Origin: Gnetum montanum
Lineage: Eukaryota > Streptophyta > Gnetopsida > Gnetales > Gnetaceae
Assembly: GCA_015680685.1 (NCBI GenBank)
Contig: MNCI01018082.1
Span: forward strand, 845,610 to 909,609
DNA: 64,000 bases
Direction: 5' to 3'
Below are positions 1 through 11,068 of this stretch, piece by piece. The position numbers and the translations under genes are program-made. How positions within the stretch are numbered: position 1 is the stretch's first letter; the number at the start of each line of letters is the position of its first letter. The notes under the pieces are model-generated. The model did not search any database and had not been told where the DNA came from. It saw only the letters and a program-made list of their open reading frames with translations.

Positions 1-490
1 TTAAAAAGGAACTGAGGGCCTCAAATGGTTAGTAGAGGTGGTCATCTCCCCCATGACTAGGTTGGAAGGAGGAGATCCGAAATAGTAAGCAGGGTCATCC
101 CTTCTCAGAGGTATTGTGTGCATTGACCATTCTAAATTCATGGAAAGGTTTGGTCTGTTACACATTAACAAACAATCTCTTATTAGGGCTCTTGTTTGAA
201 TTTTTCAGGAATTTCCAACTTCCCCCAGTTGATGTTTTTAAGGTTAAGGCTTGGAAGTTGGCAGTAGACTTGCTCTAGTGCATCTATGCTTTCAATGTAA
301 GCATAAGTTATTCCCTCAGTTAGTTCATTAGTGAGTTGCTCTCTTGATCAGCTATCAGCCACTAGGTGTCTTCTTGTCATGTGGCTGCTGCATACAGGCA
401 NGAAAACTATGAACAAATTGGTGACTGGGCATTTCTCAAACTAAGGAAGGACTNCCATGATCTCTACATGCAATTTCACCCTGTATCACT

Positions 491-1363
491 CTATGCGATG
501 CATGGAACCTTCTTCTTCTCGATCTTTCCAAAAGTGTTCTGCTTAAATATTTCCAAGGAAAGATCGCAGATTCCTAAGCATGCATCTATAATACTTAGCC
601 ATGCTCTTCCCATTATTATTGGGTAGTCCCCTTTACCGTTATTCACTTGTATCACTAGGAAATCAACTGGGTACGACCACCCACACACAATGGTGATGAT
701 GTCCTCCACTAGTCCCAAAGGAATAGTGATGGACTGATCAACCAGCTCTAGGCGAATATTGCTCTTCCTTAATGGAGGTAGGTTCCAAGCTTTGTACATT
801 TCTTGTGATATTAAGTTGACTCCAGAACCTGAGTCCAGAAGAGCTTTTCATGGCTCATTCCCAATGATTTGGAGATAGATTAGAGGGCTTCCAGGATCAG
901 ATAATTTCTTGGGAAGGTGGCCAACCTTAATCCAGTCAGTAACGACATGTGTTAACATAACCATATGCGTTGAGCTTGATGTTTGATTCGAAGGGAGCTC
1001 TAAATCTTTATTTGATGGGGAGGTATTCAGAGGTTCAACCGCTTGTGGTTGTAAGGGCTTGGTTGGACTGTTGGTTCTGAAGAAAGGTCTTTTCTTCATA
1101 CTATTGTCAGAACTAATAGCAGGTTGAGGATTCACAGCCCTTGTGGCATTGCGTTGCTGTGGTTGAGTAGGGAGTTCCCCTTGCATTGCTAGAGCAGGTG
1201 GTAATGGAGCTATTGGTGTGAGAGCTACGGATGGATTTGAAGGATGGTATGTTTTTGGGTTATCTTCCCTAGGAGAAGGAGTTCTATAATATTCACAGGC
1301 TTGGTAGTGATGTTGTGGTGTAACGTGACTAACAGAGTCACGTGGAGAGATTGGATGCTGCAC
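491..1363 (-). pseudogene. Ty3/gypsy aspartic protease with proline-rich spacer
   Basis: A single frame runs from 1363 down to 491 with one TGA at 848-850, consistent with a CGA arginine codon hit by deamination. The N-terminal half is rich in Pro, Gln, Ser and Thr and looks like a gag-protease spacer. The retropepsin active site LLDSGSGVN follows, with the D-S-G codons at 827-835. Further on are the beta-strand pattern ending in PLGLVEDI and the motif PIIMGRAWL, which matches the PIILGRPFL block of plant gypsy proteases. In a live element this enzyme would cut the Gag-Pol polyprotein. Confidence 0.75.
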
Positions 1364-1621
1364 ATAGTAGCCATATGGGTCAGGTTACCAGTAGGGGTAT
1401 TGTTGCCTTGGTGGTGGCATCCCCCATGATTGTGGGTATTGCCACTATTGATGTTGCTCAATGGGTTGTGGTGGAGTTCCACTTGGATAATATGTTGAAG
1501 GTTGGTAGAACTGCCTTAGGTTACCTTGGGGATAAGGTAACCTTTAGGGTGTTTGCCTTCTGTTTAATCGTGGGTTGAGTGCATACACCCCAGACTCTTG
1601 TAGATGTGAGATTATAGGATA

Positions 1622-3517
1622 ACATCCTTTAGGGTGGTCGTATTGGCATATCTCGCATCCACCATCATTGTCTATGTTTGAATCCACAGCCTCTTTTGTG
1701 ATGGCCATTTTGTCCTTATCCTTGTTACGTGCATTGTCGACTTCTCTCTTTTTCTTTTTGTCGCGGTCACTACCTCGCTCCCTAGACTCCTATAAAATTT
1801 TAAGAACAGTTTCAAACCTACTATCCAGGGAGTCCCACATTTGGTCTACCTTTGCCGATACTTCTGTTGTTAACTTTTCGAGAAGCAAAGTTTCCCTATT
1901 CACCATCTCTTCGAGTGGTGACTCTTCTTCCTCCTCACAAAATCTCACTCCCCTTTTTCAGAGGGAAGGATATCGGTTGTATTCTTATGCACTTTCTCAC
2001 TTTTGTAGCTCACCTTCTTCTTTGGCCACTTGCTCTAGCAATTTATGAATTTGATGAGACCTAAGCTTCGATAACCTTCCTTGGGCATACGTCCCGAGGG
2101 TTCTTCTTGTTTCATGCCTAAGTCCATCCACGAGATGGTGTAGTTGATCTCGCTAAGAATAACCATGGCCACGGCAACGATGTAACAGTGCGTAATAGCG
2201 GCCCATGGTAGCATCCAAGGGTTCATGATTTCCTTGCTTCCATCCTTGGATTTGCTTCCGCAGGTTAGACACTCGGGAGTACGTTTGGTACTTATCATTG
2301 AACAGTTCTAACATTGTACTCCACCTCCGAATGGATTCCAGTTCTAAGCACCAGTACCAGCCTTTAGCTTCTTTCACTAGTGTCCTTGGGAACAACTTCA
2401 GTTTTTGCCATTCGTTTTCTATGTTTTGCAAAGCACATGCATCATGGAATGCTTGTAAATGATTTTGAGGATCAGCGTTGTATCCCCCTTCAAATCATGG
2501 GATGTTGTTCATGTCTAAACTCTTGATCCTACTATCCTTTTGGTGCCATTTTGGAACTCTTACGGCCTATGTTATATCTAGCATGCTTCTAGTTGCGAGT
2601 AGGGGTTCTTCATGATCATCTCGTTCATAGCATCTATGGTGTCTACACTGTTCCCTACTCTCCCTTCTTCTATGCCTTGATTCCTTAGAGTGCCCTCGTC
2701 CTCATTCTCGACTATCTTGTCGATATTTTTCACTTTGTTTTCCTTTATCCTCACGATTGGTTTTCCTATGACTGTGTCTGGACACTGAAGGAGAGGGTGA
2801 AGGTGACGATGAAGATGAAGAAGAAGGAGAACCATCACCATGACGGTGCTTTCTACCTTCTCTTCGGTGGTCTCGGCCTCGATCGTGATCACGATCAAAA
2901 TGTCTGTCCTTATCATGTGTTTGTGTTCCTTTGTTGAACACTTTGTGTTCATGGGTATCAGAACTAGGGTTGTGAATAGTGGAGTGGAGGTTCTGATACA
3001 CTGTCTCTTGACCATTGTTAGGAGGAGTAACATCGTTTCGTGGGGCACTTGTTAAAGCAGGTTCACCATCCTCAATTTTGCTCAAAACATGTGGAGCATC
3101 ATGGGGCCATTTACCCTTCAAGGATGTGTGGTATCTCTCCTGTCACAAGTCCCTTTGATGTTGCGCTTCTGTGGGATGATAGTCCCTTGTGTCATGATTG
3201 CATGCAACATATTCTACGTATTAAAGCAGCATGCCTATTTGTGAGGGAGCATGAAGGAGCATGTTGGGGATTGATCGATCTGGAGGCAACACTATGTTAT
3301 CCTCCAAGTGTCTCCAACGTAGTTGTTCATCTTGATGGAGAATAAAGTTGAAATCAGGTACATACTCATCGGGATGAGTATATACCACACGAAACTGTTG
3401 AGGAACTAGCGGATCTTGGTTATGTGTATTATCCTGCCAACTGCCTCTTGTGTTAGTCCTAGGTGGTAAAGTGCTCTTATGCGAAGAAGAAGACATCTTG
3501 TCTTGCTCGGTGTGCAA
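1622..3517 (-). pseudogene. Ty3/gypsy gag polyprotein, decayed
   Basis: The likely start is near 3517, where the product begins MHTEQDKMSSSS. A charged Arg/Glu/His/Ser-rich stretch follows (about 3120-2700). The retrotransposon gag core is at 2431-2153 and carries the typical AKGWYWCLELESI and LFNDKYQTYSRV spacing and a late HRCRGHGYS block. A compact zinc knuckle (C-x2-C-x3-H-x3-C, CEICQYDHPKGC) lies at about 1657-1622. The segments are in different frames, so there are frameshifts as well as stops. Gag would form the virus-like particle and bind element RNA. Confidence 0.65.
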
Positions 3518-3621
3518 TGTACCATTGTCTTGTCTTCCTCTGATTAACCCTAAGGGTTTGTTCTAACGTTCCAACAATATGAATGATTTCCTATGTTCTA
3601 TGCACCGCACAAACAACTAAG

Positions 3622-3639
3622 TCCCTAGCAACGACGTCA
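3622..3639 (-). other. Primer-binding site of the gypsy element (tRNA-Asp type)
   Basis: The reverse complement reads TGACGTCGTTGCTAGGGA. This resembles the TGGCGCCGTTGCCGGGGA binding site used with tRNA-Asp by plant Athila-like elements; most differences are G-to-A or C-to-T changes. It sits between the gag start (3517) and the inferred LTR edge (3641), as expected for a minus-strand element. Confidence 0.55.
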
Positions 3640-3640
3640 A

Positions 3641-4440
3641 TGATGAGTGGCAAGGTACCCCTACAGTCAACCATATGAATACAATTGTTTCATGCACGAT
3701 CCCGTCGAACTCCAAGGACTAAGTGCTTACATGCCTTAATGGAACACTCAGGGTTAATCTATCGTTGTCTTCCCAAACTTACTTGTATTGTCACAGTTGT
3801 ATGGTTAAGTAAGCTTGAGGTACATCATTTTTATAGCTTTTATATTTTTATATCTTTTGCTAATAAACGAGAGGGAGAGAGAACTAAGTGGCTAACTTAC
3901 ATTAACTATTCATTAACTAGTTTCTAAATGTTCCTAACACCAGTATCCGTTCCCACTTGCTGTACACATCCTGAACCAGTGCAACGCTACTGGGATTACC
4001 AAACGCTAATCGTTACTGGGTTACCAAGCGCTACACACATGCTCGAAGCGATCATATTGAGTGTATTTAACTAAGGGGGTTGAAGGTTGAGAGAGATATT
4101 AATTAGCTACGAAAGCATTAAAAAATAATTAATTACTAATTAGCTTAATCTGTATGCTGCAAAGTTTATCATAAAGTTCATCTTTATTGTCGTACATAAA
4201 ATTATGCTAGGTACAAATTGCTCGAATAAAGATCTGTTCACTTTATGACTCCTACTACGAGCACACAGAAATAATTCTAACTCTGGAATAATAAAATTGC
4301 AAGAATCTGGCTAAGGGTCTAAGTCTAACTATCTGGAACAAAGGGCGCTGCCTCTTATTTATAGAAGATGAGGCAGGATGCGATATCGTGTGGCGGATGT
4401 GATATCGCGTACATGATATCGCAGCTCATCAGCATCCAAC
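3641..4440 (-). repeat. 5' LTR of the gypsy element (outer edge not resolved)
   Basis: The LTR should begin immediately beyond the PBS, and the plus-strand sequence there starts TG as LTR termini do. A TATA box in minus orientation lies at 4355-4364, so U3 is to its right and R-U5 to its left. The right boundary given is only a minimum: the partner LTR is outside the window, so no direct comparison is possible. A GATATCGC-type subrepeat occurs at about 4380-4425. Confidence 0.45.
4355..4364 (-). promoter_or_regulatory. TATA box of the gypsy 5' LTR
   Basis: The minus strand reads CTATAAATAA inside an otherwise less AT-rich stretch. It is about 720 nt upstream of the PBS, which suits transcription starting near 4330 and running toward gag. 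Confidence 0.45.
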
Positions 4441-7400
4441 CTATAAGTGATCAAAAGACACAAACCATCTAATACAAGAATTGACAAAGCTCATAGCATG
4501 ATCACATCAAGTTGTCACATATTAATAGACAAGGACGTTATCCAAATGAAGGATGCTAAAGATCAAAACATTTTCTTTACATTTGGATGACTTTGTCCAA
4601 AATCATAATTTTGTAACTTTTCTTTGTATTTGACATTTGAATCTCCTCTTTGACTTCTATCAATTGTTTCTTCATTACCTTGACACTGTTCTTATCCATC
4701 ATTAGAATCAAGGCTTCAATTTGTCCTTCCATCACATAGGCAAAGGACCACACGAAGATGTGGACAACACGAAAACCTCCTACCTTGAAACCCTCTATAA
4801 TACACCTATTAATTATCTATAAAATCCTATAAATAACTAATATAAGTGCTATGAAACCTCAAGGATCTAGATTGGACCTTGATGTAGAAATTCAAGAGGA
4901 AGTTGTAAAATAGATAAACATTATTAATTAGAAGCATAAAAATAATAGAGTGATACAGTGTAGCAAAATTTCGTATTACTCATATACATAATTAAATGAA
5001 ATTTATTTAAAAAAGGAATAGAGATTCGCGCAACCATAGAAATTTAAATGTCAAAGAATTTCACTAGTTGCATCATAAAATAATATGCAAAATAATGATT
5101 TCAGTGACACTTATTTTGCTTCAATTGAACATTTAGAAATAAAGATACTTTCATTTGAAGTTTACCAAATTAAATAATAAAATTAAAAATATTAATATAT
5201 AATAAAATAATATTAGATTTCCCGAATATATATCACGTGCTAAAATAAAAAATGATTCTTGCAATGACATGATCTAAATGGCATAGATGACAATTTATTC
5301 ACAAAAATAAGTACATGGCTTAATTATCCAAAAGTGTACAAGATTTTGTTTTACAAAATTACAAAATATATAGAAATTATTTATCAAGTTTAGAGGATCC
5401 ATCTTTTATAGAACTAATCCATCTTTCATCCCATGTCCCTCTAGTAGTGTTTCCATGGCTGCTCTAGTCTCTCTACATCGAAATGTAGGAGTCAAAACCC
5501 CTCAAATAAGAAAAGATATTTTAATTTCCTCTTCATGGAGCATAAAGGTTTTAGGCCAAAAGTATTAGGATATAGGCTAGGTAAAGGTTTCTAATTAAAT
5601 ATTGAAAAATGTTTCAAAGTCCAAAAATACCACAAATTATCCAAAAATCCAAATAAAATTTAAAAATCTAAAAACTAGCTTTTGGTTATCCTCACTACCA
5701 AAGGAACACATCGATAGGTCTTAGACTAACCTTCCCACTATCATTAGATTATCTTCGTGATCCTAGACAAGCTTCTCATGGTTAAGTCTTGGTAATAACC
5801 TTACTACTAACATCCTCAATGATGAGGTACATGTATCATCGTAAGGATAGGTCTTGACTATGCCTCACTACACACCAATAGACTCAACTATTTAGTGCCA
5901 TGGTCTTGGCTAATTTTGCAGCCTAGCCTCACATGAACTTACGAATCAAAATCCAAAGTAGGAAATCCATCCAAACCGTTTTCGTTGGGTGGGTTCCACT
6001 AAAAAACACTTCACTACTACATTTAAATGATTCGTAGCTACCAAAACTAAGTAAAATTAGTCCCATTATTATTATTATTTTATTCTAAAAATCCAAAGAT
6101 TTCGAAAATAGCCAAAATTTCACAAATTTCTCCCATATTCATGTTAATATCAAGAGCGAATCCAAAATGATCATAAAATAATTGAAAAACAAGTTGGACA
6201 GAGTTTTCAGACTTTCCAAAATTCACCAAAAGATAGAAAGTCAGACAAGATTAAAATAATGATTTTCATATAAAAATTGTTCTAAAATGACAAAAATTCA
6301 ACAGAATATAAGCATAATAATTAAATTCATGGGAAAATGCCAAAAAAACTAGAAAGTAAAATACATACAAAATTCATAACAAAATAGGAGAGTGACATGA
6401 AAAGAAAAGTAGAATAAACTTTCTTATGGAATCCATAACAAAATAGGATAACTACGTAAAAAGGAAAGTAAAATAATATTTCTTATGTGTTGGCAATGCT
6501 TTCAGAATCTTCTTATTTTTTTTTCTTGCCAAGATGCCCAAAATTAGCTTTTGTTTTGCTTAACTAATATGCCGGAAACCTACTATGAACCGAAATGAGA
6601 CATAAGTGGAAGATTCACATACAACACAAGACTTGGCTTGGCACATGGAAGAAATGGGCTTCATAATTCAAGAAACCTGGATGAAATCAATTTAAATATG
6701 AAGACGAAAGGGCAAAGAATGATTGTCAAAGAAGAAAACATGGTAATATATAGTTTTTGTTTGCAATATAACCTGATGTAGGTAAGGCGGCAACGATAAA
6801 ACCAAATGGTAGAAATAGGTAGTAGAAGAAAACCCAATGTGCAAGCGGTGAAGAAATTGTACCAATGTTATATATTAGTTAAACAACCGTCCTTAACTCA
6901 TGTGTATTGCAAAATCGCCTTGGACATTTTTTTATAAAAATTTGATTTTCAATTTTTTTCCTATAATCATTTTTATAAGCTCATTTATAATTTTTTCCCT
7001 TCAACTAATACCCTCTAGGTTCAAACACTAATAACATGCATATATAGACTCCAAATTAAATTTCGTTTGAACTTATGGATTCCTTATTAAGTGCTTTACC
7101 TAATCATGTATTGAAATCATAGTTGGGCATCACTTACCATAGTCACCTAGTTCAAATGCCAACACTTTTATAGTATTTTAGCAAACTACAAATGTGATAT
7201 CTCGAGAACCATAACTTCGATTTTAGTGAACTAAGGGCCAAAACCAATGTTCTAAAAGGTCAGATTCTAGGTAGGACATCATCTTAAAGTACCTCCTTAA
7301 CAAAACTTATTTATAAGCTATTTAATTATAATTAAAAATGCAATCTGAATTTTAGTTTAATGACAAAAAGTGACAAGGGATATGGTTTAAGTAGGGTTAA

Positions 7401-8449
7401 TGCGCATAATTGCTCCATCAACAAAGCATTATATAATCACATGTGCATAGTATAAATAAAAGATGCACAAGTAGATGTGCATAATAAAGAATAAGTGTGC
7501 ATAATAAAGATTGAATAGACACAATTGAATATGCATAAAAAATAAAATATGCATAACCAAATACTTGTAAAGTATGATAAGTAACAATAAGAACAACTTC
7601 TAGGGGCAATTGGATTTCAACATTTAATCATAAAATATATAGTATATCTATGATTGAGCTCCAATAATGGTAAAACAAAGAATATAAAACTTTAAGAAAA
7701 TGCTTTAGCAAACAGATTGTATTCAATTATGTAAGAAATTAATAGCAACAACAACAACAATAGTAATAACAGTAACGATAGTAATATAATCTTATGATTT
7801 AACTAAAAAAATTAAAACTAATCTATTAAAACACATCTAACACCATTAAAGAATTAATCACATGCATTAAATTACATAATTTAACTTATGCAAATTTTTA
7901 GGTTGTGACATCCTCAAACACGTGAACCTTTTACCTTGAAACCCTTGATCATGTGTCATGAATCCTTGATCCATCTTCATCAAATGTCATTAGTATCTAC
8001 TATATATGGTTGTTCACAACTATCCTATAGGTCATTGGGCTAGCCTTTGATGCTTTACTATTTTGATATCTATCTCTCTCATCTTTTTTGAAAGATTTGC
8101 ATCTCTTACCTTGTCCTCTATCTTTTGGATTGATAACCATTTATACATACACACATACATAAATATGATTGTGTACATTAACATACATAAAATATGACTG
8201 TGTACAAACAAAGATACTATAGAAGAAAAGAGGTATTTAAACCTTATTGATATTTATAATTTTGAAAACATTTGAGTTTATTAAGAAAAGAACATTCCTT
8301 ACTTTTAGGTACATAATCACTAATCTTACTTAGCTTAGATTTGATGTTTCCTGATCGAATTTGATTTTTTCAATAGATTTGATTTTTCTCACTTTAATTT
8401 TTCTTTAGCAGATCTAATTTCTTTATAATTCATCTATGGGGAATTTTAT
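4441..8449. other. AT-rich non-genic DNA
   Basis: No coding region is recognised on either strand. The sequence is A/T rich with many short oligo-A and oligo-T runs, a small ATT microsatellite near 6063-6080 and an imperfect AAC/AAT trinucleotide tract near 7743-7785. Part of it may be LTR or untranslated sequence of old gypsy elements, but no pair of termini could be matched. Confidence 0.6.
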
Positions 8450-9450
8450 ACTACTCATGTTTTTCAACTAAGTGGAAATTTCTATTGCTTTTCAAAAAGT
8501 AATTTTACAAGCTTGTAAGTACAGTGTTGCGATGTCTTGTGATGTTGATGCAACTAAGACACTTGTTTTTGTTCTTCCTAATGATGTATATAAGTCATTA
8601 GTTGTTGATCTTTCATCACAATATATGTTCATTCAAATTTTAGGGGTCCTTTTTGATAATTAAAGTTTTGTTTCATAGTTAAATGATGTGATGAAAAAAC
8701 ACACCATTCAAGTCCTTCATGTTAGGCATTATTCTTGTTTTTTTGCTTGTTAAATTAGGCAATGCTTTGATGGCGCAGTGTGGGCTCCAAATTTTGATCA
8801 TTCATAAGTGGGCTCCAAATTTTGATGTCCAAACTAAAGAATATGTTAAAGTTCCATGTTTTGTTAGGTTATATAATCTTCCATTGATTTTTCAGAAAGC
8901 TGAGTAGGAAATTGTTAGTCTTCTCAATCCTATTAAGCATATAGAGTTTATTTCTACAACTTTTGGTCTTTGTAGGCTTCTTTTTTGTTTAAATTAACCT
9001 TCTCAATAATAAAAAGGAATTGGTATTACAAGTAGAAGAAAAGACTTATATTCCACCAATTATAGATTATAATCTTTCTAATTTTTGCAACTTTTTGCCA
9101 TTGTGAAAGATATTTGTTTAATGCTTGTCATTTTTTGCTCAAGGAAAAAAATTTTGAAGAAAAGAAAAAAACATGTTAAAGTTGAAGATAGGAAAAAACA
9201 AAATGAAATTGAAAATATGAAAAATCAAGTTAATATCAATAATAAGAATGATCAAATGACAAGAAAGATTCTAGATAAGACAAAAGCTCCAATGTATAAT
9301 TTTACTGGTACTAGAGAAAGTATTAGGTAGCTTGGACAAATAACTCATAAGAAAATTTTTTCCTTAATTGATAAAAATGCTATTAACAAAAAGATTAAAA
9401 CTAGTGTTGACAAGAAGATTGCAATAATAAGTGATGTAGGAGTGGGATGT
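8450..9450 (+). pseudogene. Decayed DUF4283-type ORF1 relic of a LINE or related element
   Basis: Pieces in more than one frame resemble the DUF4283 domain found in ORF1 of plant L1-like LINEs. The clearest is HKWAPNFDVQTKEYVKVP followed by CFVRLYNLPLIF (about 8800-8900), matching the family pattern W-P-F, V-P-V-W-V-R-L-x-x-L-P. A lysine-rich tail follows at 9130-9330. A 19-bp direct repeat containing GGGCTCCAAATTTTGAT occurs twice at about 8780 and 8807. Stops and frameshifts are frequent, and no endonuclease or reverse transcriptase follows. Confidence 0.5.
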
Positions 9451-9498
9451 TCCTTCTTATCGACAGTTAACTTTCTTCACTTATTTTTTTTTTCAAAG

Positions 9499-9647
9499 TA
9501 TCAATTGTAAGATTGTACACGTGAATAACCGATTCTAAAATAGAAAAGTTTTTTCTTTCTATATATATATATATATATNATGTATCAATTGTAAGGTTGT
9601 CCACCTAAGTAGATAGTCCTAAAATCATAAATTTTTTTTTCCTTTCT
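9499..9647 (+). repeat. Imperfect direct repeat flanking a TA microsatellite
   Basis: A unit beginning TATCAATTGTAAG occurs at 9499-9560 and again at 9583-9647, both ending in CTTTCT. Between them is a (TA)n run at about 9561-9579 containing one undetermined base. No coding content is seen. Confidence 0.7.
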
Positions 9648-9650
9648 AAC

Positions 9651-10929
9651 TCACTATCAAGCTTGTGATGTACTCCAAATTTTCTTTGCTCATTATCAGT
9701 ATTTTTTTTTCAAGGTCCAAGAACCACAATAATATTGATAAACTTATGCAATGTATGTGGTTGAAACTTCAACATACAAAATGTGTATAAGTAGATAACA
9801 AACAATAACTAGTATACTAAATATATGAATACTCATTAATGTTGTATTGGAGAATAAAATAGAACCATAAGCATACTTAATTCAAGATCTTTTAAAAAGC
9901 TTAACTTGCTCAGGCAATGACATTTTACATTTTTTCATACAAAATGAATTACATATTGAAAAGCATCTTATTAATTTAAGTTTACATTCTCAACATCCTT
10001 CCTCTAATTAATGTGTTTTAGTTTCAAGAGAGGTAACCTTACCTCATCTTTTTAAACAAACCCATTTCCTTAGATGCTTTGTTGGTTATACTTGTTATCA
10101 TAAAACTATAAATTTGAACTGTACTTGCCAAGATAATTATCACTTGGATCATAAGGACCTATGAAAAATCTACTAAGCACTCAAGCTAACATTCAATAAC
10201 TATAGACCTTTCTCTTGGTTAAAATTGTTTATAATAGTAACTTCTATATTGTTTCTTCCTTCAATTGAAAATTGCCCAAATGAGACAATTTCGCATGCTT
10301 GTGGTATAGGTTAAATCCAAACCTAAAGTCCGTCTCCATTAAGGCTACTAAGAGTATCTATGCACCATGCTCAAGCTTGTTCAAAGGCAAATGTTCGTTG
10401 CTGTTGGTGAAGTTGTAGAAGATTATTGTTCTAACGAGAATAAATGACAATTTAAAGTTCAAACTATATCAGCTAAACCGAATTTGTATTTAGTTGTTGA
10501 GGATAATTTTCTTTGTAAGAATGTTTTTTATTAATTTATTATCAATGAATAATTTCCAGTCAAACAAGGCAAAACCATGCAATACGATCAACGTTTGAAT
10601 TGCTTGCAATTTCACCCTCCTGAAATATCCTCAAAGTTGCACACAGGGCACTGATTTTTAATCGGAAAAAGACCATCAATTTGCATGGATAAAAACAAGC
10701 GCACTGTTTGTCTTTTGTCTTATTCGAACCTCCATCAACAGTTATAAACATCATTCTGCAAACTGTCGGGTAATAAATTCAAACAAGTAGACATGCCCGA
10801 AGGTTGCCCAAACCAAAAACACTAAATAAGCTTCGGATTAACATCATGAGTCCTTGAAAATTTCTCGCTGTTTCAAGATCCGATTGGTTAACTCAGTATC
10901 ATGGCTCAAAAAAAGCAGCGCAACACAAC
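9651..10929. other. Non-genic DNA downstream of DNA-PKcs
   Basis: AT-rich sequence in which no gene, RNA gene or transposon domain is recognised. It lies beyond the predicted 3' end of the DNA-PKcs transcript. Confidence 0.6.
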
Positions 10930-10949
10930 CAACATCACATCAATCTATA

Positions 10950-10955
10950 TTTATT
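10950..10955 (-). terminator. Candidate polyadenylation signal of DNA-PKcs
   Basis: The minus strand has AATAAA 114 nt after the stop codon at 11069-11071. Plant poly(A) signals are loose, so other sites further left are possible. Confidence 0.4.
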
Positions 10956-11068
10956 TCACGAGCATCGACGTAACACCATTAGTGCACTAAAAATTAGAAC
11001 AAAGTTTAGTGTCTTCTGATACACACATGGTCATTCCTGCTTTGAAATATACATTTTGATTATACATC

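Larger units (their letters stand above)
1..3640 (-). mobile_element. Ty3/gypsy LTR retrotransposon, 5' internal part
   Basis: Read on the minus strand from right to left this segment shows, in order, a primer-binding site, a gag region with a zinc knuckle, and an aspartic protease. The reverse transcriptase and integrase would lie to the left of position 1, so the element is cut by the window edge. The gag style, the protease form and the PBS that looks complementary to tRNA-Asp point to the Athila/Tat branch, which is inference. The coding frames are broken by several stops, so this copy is inactive. Two isolated n bases (401 and 454) also disturb the reading. I recognise no domain in positions 1-480. 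Confidence 0.75.
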
